From assembly GCA_018663035.1 (NCBI GenBank), contig JABJEX010000033.1:1-50048 (forward strand): a stretch of 50,048 nucleotides of DNA, written 5' to 3'. Under the pieces are notes generated by a model, which saw only the letters and a program-made list of their open reading frames with translations, was not told the DNA's origin and did no database searches. Origin of the DNA: Porticoccaceae bacterium (GTDB lineage: Bacteria > Pseudomonadota > Gammaproteobacteria > Pseudomonadales > Porticoccaceae). Positions within the stretch are counted from its first letter, which is position 1, and every line of letters starts with the position of its first letter. The position numbers and the translations under genes are program-made. Of the stretch, positions 8,650 to 15,743 are shown piece by piece.

Positions 8650-9609
8650 ATGTCTGAGCCTGTATTTATTGCTGGGGACTGGGGAAATACCAACCTGCGT
8701 CTCTATCTCTGCTGTGTCAGCCCTAGCTCTGGTGCAGCAGAGATATTAGCCACTCAGAGCGGCCCTGGCTGCATGGCTATAGATAATAATTTTGAGAATA
8801 TCTTCTTTGACCTAGTGGCTGACTGGCTTGAACAGCACGGCCCTGTACCAGTTATTCTGTCTGGGGCCGTGGGTTCTAATATCGGCTGGCACAATGTGCC
8901 CTATTTAGACTGTCCGGTTAGGCCAGAGCAGATTGCTGCGGGCACCACAGTGCTTCATTCTCGTGGCTTGGATATCTGGATACTGTCGGGGCTGCAAACC
9001 CAGACCGCACTGGGCACCGCAGATATGATGCGTGGTGAGGAGTTACAGTTGCTGGGTTGGATGCTATCGGAGAATCAGAAAAGCTCAACTGGCGAACAGA
9101 TTGTGGTGTTGCCCGGCACCCATAACAAATGGGTTCGGGTAGTGGAGGCTGAGGTAGTCAGCTTTGTTACCGCCCTTACTGGGGAGCTATATGCTGTATT
9201 AGAGCAGCACAGTATCCTGCTGACCCAGCCCATGGCCGAGCATTTTTCTAAGACGATATTTTTACAGGGTGTTGCACTGGCAGAGACTCTTGAGACGGGT
9301 CAGTTGCTCAATGCGCTGTTTACTGTTCGCAGCCGGCAGATTGCAGGCGATCTGACAGCAGAGGCTGCAGGGTCCTATTTATCGGGTCTATTGGTGGGCT
9401 CCGATATTATTGGCTCAATGGCTCTGCTAGGTCAGGCAGGGGCAGAGCCCCCTGAGGTGGTGATTATTGGTAGTCAGATGCTCAGCCATGCCTATCAGTT
9501 AGCGCTGGGGTCTCTGGGTATCGCAGCACAGATCTGTGATCCAACTCAGATCGCAGTAACAGGCTATCAGACCGTTTATCAATCTCTTAAAAGAGACAGA
9601 GAGCAATGA
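8650..9609 (+). CDS. dgoK: 2-dehydro-3-deoxygalactonokinase
   Basis: This 319-residue kinase should phosphorylate 2-keto-3-deoxy-D-galactonate to KDPGal in the De Ley-Doudoroff pathway. The DgoK pattern is clear: an N-terminal phosphate-loop region FIAGDWGNTNLRLYL, the central GTADMMRGEE, and the hallmark VVLPGTHNKWV followed by FVTALTGELYAVL. The length is normal. It begins 3 bases after the SDR stop, and its own stop overlaps the aldolase start as ATGA at 9606-9609, so translational coupling is likely. The match is to DgoK rather than to the KDG kinase (KdgK) type, which marks this as a galactose/galactonate route. Confidence 0.92.
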   Translation: MSEPVFIAGDWGNTNLRLYLCCVSPSSGAAEILATQSGPGCMAIDNNFENIFFDLVADWLEQHGPVPVILSGAVGSNIGWHNVPYLDCPVRPEQIAAGTTVLHSRGLDIWILSGLQTQTALGTADMMRGEELQLLGWMLSENQKSSTGEQIVVLPGTHNKWVRVVEAEVVSFVTALTGELYAVLEQHSILLTQPMAEHFSKTIFLQGVALAETLETGQLLNALFTVRSRQIAGDLTAEAAGSYLSGLLVGSDIIGSMALLGQAGAEPPEVVIIGSQMLSHAYQLALGSLGIAAQICDPTQIAVTGYQTVYQSLKRDREQ

Positions 9610-10241
9610 CAGAAAAATTAGATAGTTGGTTTTCCCAGATGCCGGTGATTGCCATACTGCGGGGCGTGCGCCCAACCGAGGTGTTGGACATTGGCGAGGC
9701 TCTGTATCAGGCCGGGATTGGTATAATTGAGGTCCCCCTTAACAGTCCGGAGCCATTAGCTAGCATCTCAGTATTGGCAAAAACCATGGGTGACCACTGT
9801 GTGATTGGTGCAGGTACCGTCCTAACTGAGGCCGATGCAGTAGCTGTTGCCAGTGCAGGAGGTGAAATCGCCGTTAGCCCCAATACTAATCCTGCGGTTA
9901 TACAGCGCAGCCTGGAGGCGGGGCTGGTGCCTATGTCGGGCTGGGCCACTGCGACTGAGGCTTTTGCCGCCTACGGTAGTGGCGCCCGTTATTTAAAGTG
10001 TTTTCCTGCGGCTACCTATGGCTCCGGCCATATTAAAGGGCTGAGAGCCGTTCTGCCTGGCGACTGCCGGCTATTAGCTGTGGGCGGTATTGGTGCTGAG
10101 GTGGCGGCTCAATGGTTGCAGGCTGGCGTGGATGGCTTTGGTATTGGCTCTGACCTTTATAAGCCCGGTGACAGTGCCGAGCAGGTTTATCGGGCTGCCC
10201 AGTCAGTGGTTAGTGCGATAACAGCGGCTCGGGCGGACTAG
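9606..10241 (+). CDS. dgoA: 2-dehydro-3-deoxy-6-phosphogalactonate aldolase
   Basis: This 211-residue class I aldolase of the KDPG/KDPGal family splits KDPGal into pyruvate and glyceraldehyde-3-phosphate. It has IIEVPLNSPEP with catalytic Glu42, VIGAGTVLT, and the Schiff-base Lys131 in ARYLKCFPA. The sequence after the lysine (TYGSGHIKGLRAVLP) is of the DgoA kind rather than the Eda kind. The gene overlaps dgoK by 4 bases and is followed 14 bases later by the lactonase. Its position after dgoK settles the choice between KDPG and KDPGal. Confidence 0.92.
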   Translation: MTEKLDSWFSQMPVIAILRGVRPTEVLDIGEALYQAGIGIIEVPLNSPEPLASISVLAKTMGDHCVIGAGTVLTEADAVAVASAGGEIAVSPNTNPAVIQRSLEAGLVPMSGWATATEAFAAYGSGARYLKCFPAATYGSGHIKGLRAVLPGDCRLLAVGGIGAEVAAQWLQAGVDGFGIGSDLYKPGDSAEQVYRAAQSVVSAITAARAD

Positions 10242-10255
10242 GTGCGGGAGTTATT

Positions 10256-11173
10256 ATGGTTATTGCCAGCTTAATAGATAAACTAAAAGTCGAAAATGAA
10301 CTGGGTGAGGGGGTGATCTGGGATGCCGCCGGTGCTGCTGTTTGGTGGACTGATATTGAAGGCAGCGCCCTGTATCGGTTTAGTCCGCAAGACAGGCAGT
10401 TGCAGCGCTGGGCTACACCTGAGCGCCTGGGGTCGTTTGCTCTAGTAGCTGATACTGATGATTTAATCTGTGGTTTTGCCAGCGGTTTTGCCTATTTTAA
10501 TCCGCTGAATGGGTCTATCCAGTGGCTCAGTCGGATAGAGCAGGATATCCCGGGCACCAGACTCAATGATGGTCGGGCAGATCGTCAGGGGCGATTTTGG
10601 GCTGGTAGCATGATGGAGTCAGGGGTGGTTTCAGGCGAGCAGGGCGTAGGCGCCCTTTATTGTCTAGACCATCAGCTGCGGGTTTCCAGTCAGATCGCGG
10701 GGCTGTCAATTTCAAATGGCCTGTGCTGGAGTCCAGATGCCAAAACGCTATACCACACAGACACTCCTTCTCGATGTATTTACCGCTATGACTTTGAGCC
10801 AGCCACTGGCGTCATCTCGAATCAGCGGTTACTGGTGCGCACCGAAAAAGGCTGTTTCCCCGATGGAGCGACTATTGATGAACAGGGTTATCTGTGGAGT
10901 GCTCAGTGGGGGGCTAGCCAGGTGGTGCGCTACAGTCCGGAGGGGGAGGTGGATTTTATTCTGCCTCTACCGGTGAGTCAGCCAACCTGTGTTGCCTTTG
11001 GTGGACCGCAACTAAATCAGTTATTTATAACCAGTGCCTATCAGGGGCTCAGTGAAGCGACGCGGCAGGCCGAGCCAGACGCCGGCAATGTATTGGTTTT
11101 TCAGACGAATATTCGAGGGTTGCAGGACCCGCGTTTTTGCCCAGCTCAGTCGATTAGGCTATCTCAGCCTTAG
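10256..11173 (+). CDS. SMP-30/gluconolactonase-family sugar lactonase (probable galactonolactonase)
   Basis: This 305-residue six-bladed beta-propeller lactonase has the metal-binding Glu18 in LGEGVIW, RLNDGRADRQGRFWAGSM and SNGLCWSPD, which supply the Asn/Asp metal ligands of the SMP-30 family. No signal peptide is seen. As the last gene of the SDR-dgoK-dgoA operon it should open the galactonolactone made by the dehydrogenase. Other family members act on glucono- or arabinonolactone, so the sugar is assigned by context. The start has GGGAG at proper spacing. It converges on the CsoR gene, with 13 bases between stops and no visible terminator. Confidence 0.85.
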   Translation: MVIASLIDKLKVENELGEGVIWDAAGAAVWWTDIEGSALYRFSPQDRQLQRWATPERLGSFALVADTDDLICGFASGFAYFNPLNGSIQWLSRIEQDIPGTRLNDGRADRQGRFWAGSMMESGVVSGEQGVGALYCLDHQLRVSSQIAGLSISNGLCWSPDAKTLYHTDTPSRCIYRYDFEPATGVISNQRLLVRTEKGCFPDGATIDEQGYLWSAQWGASQVVRYSPEGEVDFILPLPVSQPTCVAFGGPQLNQLFITSAYQGLSEATRQAEPDAGNVLVFQTNIRGLQDPRFCPAQSIRLSQP

Positions 11174-11186
11174 ACCTTACTGCCAC

Positions 11187-11450
11187 CTAATTGCGCTTGA
11201 GTATTTTTACTAACTCTGCGATTTTGCCATCCATCTGGTCTTGGCTCTGTATTGAGTCTCGCACGCATTCCTCAATATGTTTTTCTAATATCTTTGCCTC
11301 TACCGTGGCGATGGCAGATTTAGCCGCCTTAAGTTGATTCAATATATCAATACAGTACTGGCCACTATCAATCATTTTGCCAACACCATTAATCTGCCCA
11401 GAAATGCGATTGATATTAGGGATTAATTTTTTATGGCAGGAATGTGGCAT
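11187..11450 (-). CDS. CsoR/RcnR-family metal-sensing repressor, Cu(I)-type ligand set
   Basis: This is an 87-residue all-helical repressor of the CsoR/RcnR/FrmR family. The family core NRISGQINGV is followed by Cys33, then His58 and Cys62. The 25- and 4-residue spacings equal those of the Cys36-His61-Cys65 triad of Cu(I)-sensing CsoR. Extra potential ligands His3, Cys5 and His6 lie at the N-terminus. RcnR (His at the third site) and FrmR (no second Cys) differ here, so copper, or another thiophilic ion, is the likely effector. It is the last gene of a four-gene minus-strand operon, 9 bases after the MerT-like gene. The operator at 12869-12885 suggests it represses its own operon. Confidence 0.88.
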   Translation of the reverse strand: MPHSCHKKLIPNINRISGQINGVGKMIDSGQYCIDILNQLKAAKSAIATVEAKILEKHIEECVRDSIQSQDQMDGKIAELVKILKRN

Positions 11451-11459
11451 GACTTGTCC

Positions 11460-11825
11460 TTATATAAAGTTGGGGACTATGTAGGTAAATATGCTGGCAA
11501 ACAGAAATATGGCGACAGAGATATTATAGATTTTTTGTGACCTTTTTCTGGTCGTTAAGCAGGCTCTGCCCAGCTCTGGGTCTGCTGGGCAGGGCATGCG
11601 GGCTGTGCGGTAATTGACTATGCCCGCCAGAACAATCATCGCCAGTGCAAAGAGGCTAATGGCGACCTTGTACTGAGATAGCACAATCAAAAAGGGGAAT
11701 ACCCCTATAAGGCTCGCAAAGCTGGCTCCTGCCCCTAGGCTGACAAACAGGGCAGGCAGGGCGCAACAAATCAATGTCGACGTGGAGGCAAAGAGGGAGA
11801 AGAAGCTACTGGCTTTGTCCTGCAC
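11460..11825 (-). CDS. MerT-like membrane metal transport protein
   Basis: This 121-residue inner-membrane protein has about three transmembrane helices. The first carries a vicinal Cys20-Cys21 pair in LICCALPALFVSLGAGAS, closely like the CC pair in MerT helix 1. A loop between the later helices has Cys79 (MPCP) and Cys89 (RAC), like the second MerT cysteine pair. MerT passes Hg(II) inward, but no merA, merP or merR is near. With a CsoR-type repressor and an HMA protein next door, the metal could be copper or mercury. The start lies 1 base after the HMA gene stop, so the two are translationally linked. Confidence 0.7.
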   Translation of the reverse strand: MQDKASSFFSLFASTSTLICCALPALFVSLGAGASFASLIGVFPFLIVLSQYKVAISLFALAMIVLAGIVNYRTARMPCPADPELGRACLTTRKRSQKIYNISVAIFLFASIFTYIVPNFI

Positions 11826-11826
11826 C

Positions 11827-12249
11827 TCAGTCTCCTAAAACTTGGATAGCTGTAGTATTTAGGCCGTTGTTCAAAATTTGCTTTTCTATATAAGCTTGAT
11901 CTATTTCTGCATCTGACTGAAAACCTAGCAGTACTTTACCGGATGCCAGATCCACATCTATTTTGCTGATCTGGTTGTTCTTGCCGAAGCTTTTTTCTAT
12001 GCCTCGCGCACAGAAATCACACACCATGCCCTGAACGCTGACCACAGCAATTTTGTCACCGGGAATATCGCTCACAAAATTATCGAATCGCTCCACATCG
12101 ACCTCAAGAGCTTTACCATCGACCATTTGCTCGTGCATATGACCCTCGTGGGAGTGCATATCATGCATATTGTGGTGGTGCTGAGCCTGGCTGGTCGATG
12201 CCAAAAATATCAGAGTTGCGCCTAAAATAAGTGTAGTTTTCATAGTCAT
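11827..12249 (-). CDS. Exported His/Met-rich protein with an HMA metal-binding domain
   Basis: This 140-residue protein begins with a signal peptide (hydrophobic residues about 5-18, likely cut after SQA). The mature N-terminus is strikingly metal-binding, with eight His and four Met between residues 24 and 42. A C-terminal heavy-metal-associated domain follows, with SVQGMVCDFCARGIEK holding Cys77 and Cys80 in the GMxCxxC position. The design suggests a periplasmic metal chaperone, like MerP fused to a His/Met-rich tail; Met-rich segments favour copper. A second ATG two codons in (12243) is an equally good start. It sits between the outer-membrane-type gene and the MerT-like gene in one operon. 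Confidence 0.78.
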   Translation of the reverse strand: MTMKTTLILGATLIFLASTSQAQHHHNMHDMHSHEGHMHEQMVDGKALEVDVERFDNFVSDIPGDKIAVVSVQGMVCDFCARGIEKSFGKNNQISKIDVDLASGKVLLGFQSDAEIDQAYIEKQILNNGLNTTAIQVLGD

Positions 12250-12267
12250 CTCTATTTTTTGTAATGG

Positions 12268-12870
12268 TTAGAATCTATACATCAGATGCACATCCCAGTC
12301 GGTCTTTTTATGGTAACCGATCTCGACTAATGCACCTCCCTTAAACAATCGCAGCACAGGATAGGTTGTGCGTCGATCGTCAAAATCATTTTTCTTAGTT
12401 TCTATCATCAACCAGGTATGTAGGTCACCGTAATCCCCCAGATAGGGCGCAACACCCAGCTTAAATGTTTGTTCAAACAGATCGTAGCCCTGGCCGGACT
12501 GCTGTTGAGCTGAGAAGCCGACAAACAGTCGTCTGGTCTCCCAATCTCCGGCCAAACCATAAAAATGATTGTCGCTATCATTGAGTCCCACCCCAGACTT
12601 GAGATACAGGTTGCGCTGGGAAGTCGCTGTATTTTTGCGGTGCAGCAGATAGGTGAACCTTGCAGAGGCAAAAGACTGCTCAGTAATTTTATCTTCTTGG
12701 TAATCAATGCCTAGGGAGTACTTAATATTCGGTGTGTAGTGCCAGTAGATTTTATCTGCCTGAGCATTGGAATAGGCCATTAGTGTATGGCCACCCACAT
12801 AGGAAATGGGCCTGCTCTGTGCAGTTGAGACCAGTAGAAGGCAGCAAATTAATAATAAGGGATGTTTCAT
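12268..12870 (-). CDS. Small outer-membrane beta-barrel-type protein of unknown function in a metal operon
   Basis: I do not recognise this family. The 200-residue product starts with a clear signal peptide (hydrophobic LLLICCLLLVSTA, likely cut after AQS), has alternating aromatic and polar residues throughout, and ends in the aromatic residue Phe (HLMYRF), as outer-membrane beta-barrels do. The frame stays open to a TTG at 12900, but that would add 10 residues before the signal peptide and run through the operator, so I chose the ATG at 12870. It is the first gene of the operon with the HMA, MerT-like and CsoR-type genes. A role in metal passage across the outer membrane, or in metal stress, is inference from context only. 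Confidence 0.65.
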   Translation of the reverse strand: MKHPLLLICCLLLVSTAQSRPISYVGGHTLMAYSNAQADKIYWHYTPNIKYSLGIDYQEDKITEQSFASARFTYLLHRKNTATSQRNLYLKSGVGLNDSDNHFYGLAGDWETRRLFVGFSAQQQSGQGYDLFEQTFKLGVAPYLGDYGDLHTWLMIETKKNDFDDRRTTYPVLRLFKGGALVEIGYHKKTDWDVHLMYRF

Positions 12871-12885
12871 ACCCCCCAAGGGTAT
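12869..12885 (-). promoter_or_regulatory. CsoR-type operator at the start of the metal operon
   Basis: ATACCCCCCAAGGGTAT is a perfect 6+6 inverted repeat (ATACCC/GGGTAT) around a 5-base centre. It is the GC-tract flanked by A/T that CsoR/RcnR-family repressors bind. A TATACC at 12886-12881 on the minus strand could be the -10 box, so a bound repressor would cover the transcription start. The operator touches the ATG at 12870, leaving little room for a leader. Confidence 0.7.
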
Positions 12886-12935
12886 ATGTCGATGGTCCAA
12901 AAAGCAATTAGTTTTGGAGATAAATCAGGGGTTAA

Positions 12936-12965
12936 AAAAAGGGGTGCCAATAGGCACCCCTTTTT
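12936..12965 (-). terminator. Rho-independent terminator after the TonB-dependent receptor gene
   Basis: AAAAAGGGGTGCC (12936-12948) and its exact complement (12953-12965) make a 13-bp stem with loop AATA. On the minus strand it is followed by seven T residues (12940-12934), so it ends the receptor transcript and insulates the metal operon. The plus strand has a T5 run, so it may work both ways. Confidence 0.9.
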
Positions 12966-12997
12966 GTACTGCTTTGTAGCTTACTTCTAAATAAAAC

Positions 12998-15517
12998 TTA
13001 GAAGTTGTAACCGGCTTTCAGATACCAGAACGAACCTTCGATACCAAATGGAGAGGTCTCGTAGAAGATTGCGCCCAGAACGTTACCAGGTACGCCTTCG
13101 GCAACAGCACCAGCTGAACCGTCGATGCGCTCTGCATCTTGGTCAAACATGTTCTGTGCACCCAGGCTGATGTCAAAGCTGTCGTTTACACGATAGGTCA
13201 TTTCCATGTCTACAGTGATAGCTGCATCAGCGTCAGTACCGAACCAGTCAGCATGTACTGCGTAGTACTCGCCGTAGTAGTTAGCACGAACAAATGCGCT
13301 CAGGTTTTCGGTAGCACCGAAGCCTGACTGAGCCATTGTGAAAGTAGCACGGTGGTTAGGCAGGCCTTCTTCAAGACGCTTAACTTTGCTATCGCTAGTT
13401 ACGTTACCCTGATCAGATACTTCTGTATCAGTGAAGTTGTAAGCAGCGCTAAAGTCAGTAGAGCCACCGAACATCTCAGTGCTGTAAGTTGCAACAACGT
13501 CTAGACCAGTAGTGCTAGTGTTGAAGTCGTTGGTGAAGTAGTTAACTTCGCCGATTAGCTCTGGGTTAGGAATACCAGCAGCACCCATGGCGATACGTTG
13601 CGCAGGGGTAGGAGCAGCATTACTAGTTAGAGCGATACGGTCTTCAACATCAATGTTGAACCAGTCAGCAGTAAGTTCAACTTCGCCCAGAGACATAACC
13701 ACACCAAACGCGTAGTTTACAGACTCTTCTGGCTGAAGCTGACCAGCGCCTAGCTTAAAGCCTGGCAGAGTTTGAGCCTGAGTTAACTGACCATTAACCA
13801 GCGTGGTCTGAGTGTTAACAACGTTAGCCTGACCCTGAGTAGGAGCGCGGAAACCTGTGCTGTGCGAGCCACGGAATGCAACATTGTCAGTCGCCTGATA
13901 GTTGAAAGTTACTTTGTAGTTAGCAGTGTCACCGAAGCTTGTGTAGTCCTCATAACGCAGAGCACCACCAACCAACAGATCGTCGCTTACCTGAGATTCA
14001 ACGTCTACATACATCGCGTAGTTACGACGAGAGAATGCACCGGCAGAATCTGGAGAGAATCCAGCAAAACCGTGTGAACCAACGTTGAAGCCTTGCTCAG
14101 CGTAGTCACCCACTTTCCAAGAAGCTTCTTCACCAGAAACAACTTCAAAAGTAGTCTCACGCCATTCCGCACCAGTAGCAATACTTGTGTTGCCATACTG
14201 CTTCTGAAGATCCAAGTTAAAAGTCTTTTCTAACTGAATGTAGCTACCAGTGTAGAAGTCACGCTTAGAATCTGGACCCATAGATGGGTTGAACGTGTTG
14301 TTCAGGCCGAAGTCAGCTTCGTTACGACCAACAGAGCCGCTGATGTCGTAGCTTACGCCGTCCATCTTTCCGCCAGTGATCTCACCGCGAGTACCAGCTG
14401 TGAAAGAGGTATCGGTGATATTGCCGGTGAAGCGCGGAGTGTAACCGCCAGGAGCCTGTTCGTTGTGGATGTAGCAGTTAGGGTTAGCCATGATTGCATC
14501 ACGCAGCGCGTAGTCAGAAGGATCTACGTCAACTGGGCAGTTACCAGACATATCGCCAGTAACGTCTGCAATCAGACGGTTGCCGTCACCGTTAGTGAAT
14601 ACTCCACCACGGCTGTCTGGATTACGGTAGTAGAAACCACCATCCACGTCGCGCTCAGAGTAGTTACCAAACATGTAAGCTTCTGCACCATTGCCCAGAT
14701 CAAGACCTGAGTTAAAGAAGAAAGTTACGTCGTCATCAATTTTAGGCGCACCCCAGATCTGTGCTGGATCTGTAACAGCAGTGTTACCTGCGTCGATCAG
14801 AGCCTGAGCGTCTGGACGCTGAACAGAACGAGAAGTGTCGTCAGCCTGCTTAACCTGGAAGCTCATGTTAACAAAGCCAGCATCAGTTAAAGGCATACCG
14901 ATGTTACCAGCAACAGTAGTTGTGGTGCCGTCGCCTTCGCTGTACTCACCCTGCTTAACAGAGATAGAGCCGCCTTCAGAAGCGTCATTAAGAACGAAGT
15001 TCATTACACCGGCAATCGCGTCAGAACCGTACTGAGCGGCTGCACCGTCACGCAGAACTTCAACCTGCTTAAGAGCAACGCTTGGGATTACAGAGATGTC
15101 TGCACCCTGAGAACCATCGTTTACACCGCCGCCCTGGAAGGCGATAACTGATGCACGGTGACGACGCTTGCCGTTAACCAGAATCAGGGTGCTGTCCGCA
15201 GACAGGCCACGCAAGTTAGCTGGACGGATCATAGATGCTGCGTCACTGATGGGCTGAAGGTGTACGTTTAGAGAAGGAATAGCGCCCTGAAGCTGCATCA
15301 GCAGATCAGTTGAGCCTGCGCGACCCAGCTCATCAGAGCTCAGTACGTCGACAGGAACTGGAGACTCAGCAACAGTGCGAGGAGCACCACGTGAACCTAC
15401 AACTACTACTTCTTCCAGTGCTGCTTCTTTAGCGAAAGCAACTGTAGGAAGCGCAGTGCTTCCCGCAATTACTGCTGCAGCAATTGTGTTCATTTTCCAA
15501 AAGGTATTAGATTTCAT
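12998..15517 (-). CDS. TonB-dependent outer-membrane receptor
   Basis: This 839-residue receptor has a signal peptide (cut near AFA-KEAA), a TonB-box-like EEVVVVGS, a plug domain (about residues 45-165, with LRGLSADSTLILVNGKRR and VEVLRDGAAAQYGSDAIAGVMNFVL) and a 22-strand-type barrel that ends in the aromatic residue Phe (AGYNF). No N-terminal signalling extension is present, so it does not control its own sigma factor. The substrate cannot be read from sequence and no transport partner is adjacent. GGGGGAG lies 5 bases before the ATG. Codon choice (GGT, ATC, TTC, TAC, AAC) looks more biased than in neighbouring genes, which suggests high expression. It follows epmB on the same strand after 226 bases and has its own terminator. 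Confidence 0.93.
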   Translation of the reverse strand: MKSNTFWKMNTIAAAVIAGSTALPTVAFAKEAALEEVVVVGSRGAPRTVAESPVPVDVLSSDELGRAGSTDLLMQLQGAIPSLNVHLQPISDAASMIRPANLRGLSADSTLILVNGKRRHRASVIAFQGGGVNDGSQGADISVIPSVALKQVEVLRDGAAAQYGSDAIAGVMNFVLNDASEGGSISVKQGEYSEGDGTTTTVAGNIGMPLTDAGFVNMSFQVKQADDTSRSVQRPDAQALIDAGNTAVTDPAQIWGAPKIDDDVTFFFNSGLDLGNGAEAYMFGNYSERDVDGGFYYRNPDSRGGVFTNGDGNRLIADVTGDMSGNCPVDVDPSDYALRDAIMANPNCYIHNEQAPGGYTPRFTGNITDTSFTAGTRGEITGGKMDGVSYDISGSVGRNEADFGLNNTFNPSMGPDSKRDFYTGSYIQLEKTFNLDLQKQYGNTSIATGAEWRETTFEVVSGEEASWKVGDYAEQGFNVGSHGFAGFSPDSAGAFSRRNYAMYVDVESQVSDDLLVGGALRYEDYTSFGDTANYKVTFNYQATDNVAFRGSHSTGFRAPTQGQANVVNTQTTLVNGQLTQAQTLPGFKLGAGQLQPEESVNYAFGVVMSLGEVELTADWFNIDVEDRIALTSNAAPTPAQRIAMGAAGIPNPELIGEVNYFTNDFNTSTTGLDVVATYSTEMFGGSTDFSAAYNFTDTEVSDQGNVTSDSKVKRLEEGLPNHRATFTMAQSGFGATENLSAFVRANYYGEYYAVHADWFGTDADAAITVDMEMTYRVNDSFDISLGAQNMFDQDAERIDGSAGAVAEGVPGNVLGAIFYETSPFGIEGSFWYLKAGYNF

Positions 15518-15743
15518 AAATCTCCCCCGAGATAATAGTGGGTAAAACTTGGGTTTTATTGTCAGTATTGAAAGATGATTTTATTCTTATCCATCTTGTC
15601 AGAACTTTTCTGATTCCTACACTGCACAGACTACATGGGATCTTACGCGGATACCCATTGGTTAGTTTACGCTAATTAAATTTATTTTTCGATAGTTGTT
15701 TTTAGGTAAGAGATAGTCGTCTCGAGCCCTGTAGGCTAGGCTA

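Noticed and set aside
12871-12900. Extension of the barrel protein to a TTG at 12900
   Set aside because: It would put 10 residues before a clear signal peptide and code through the CsoR operator.
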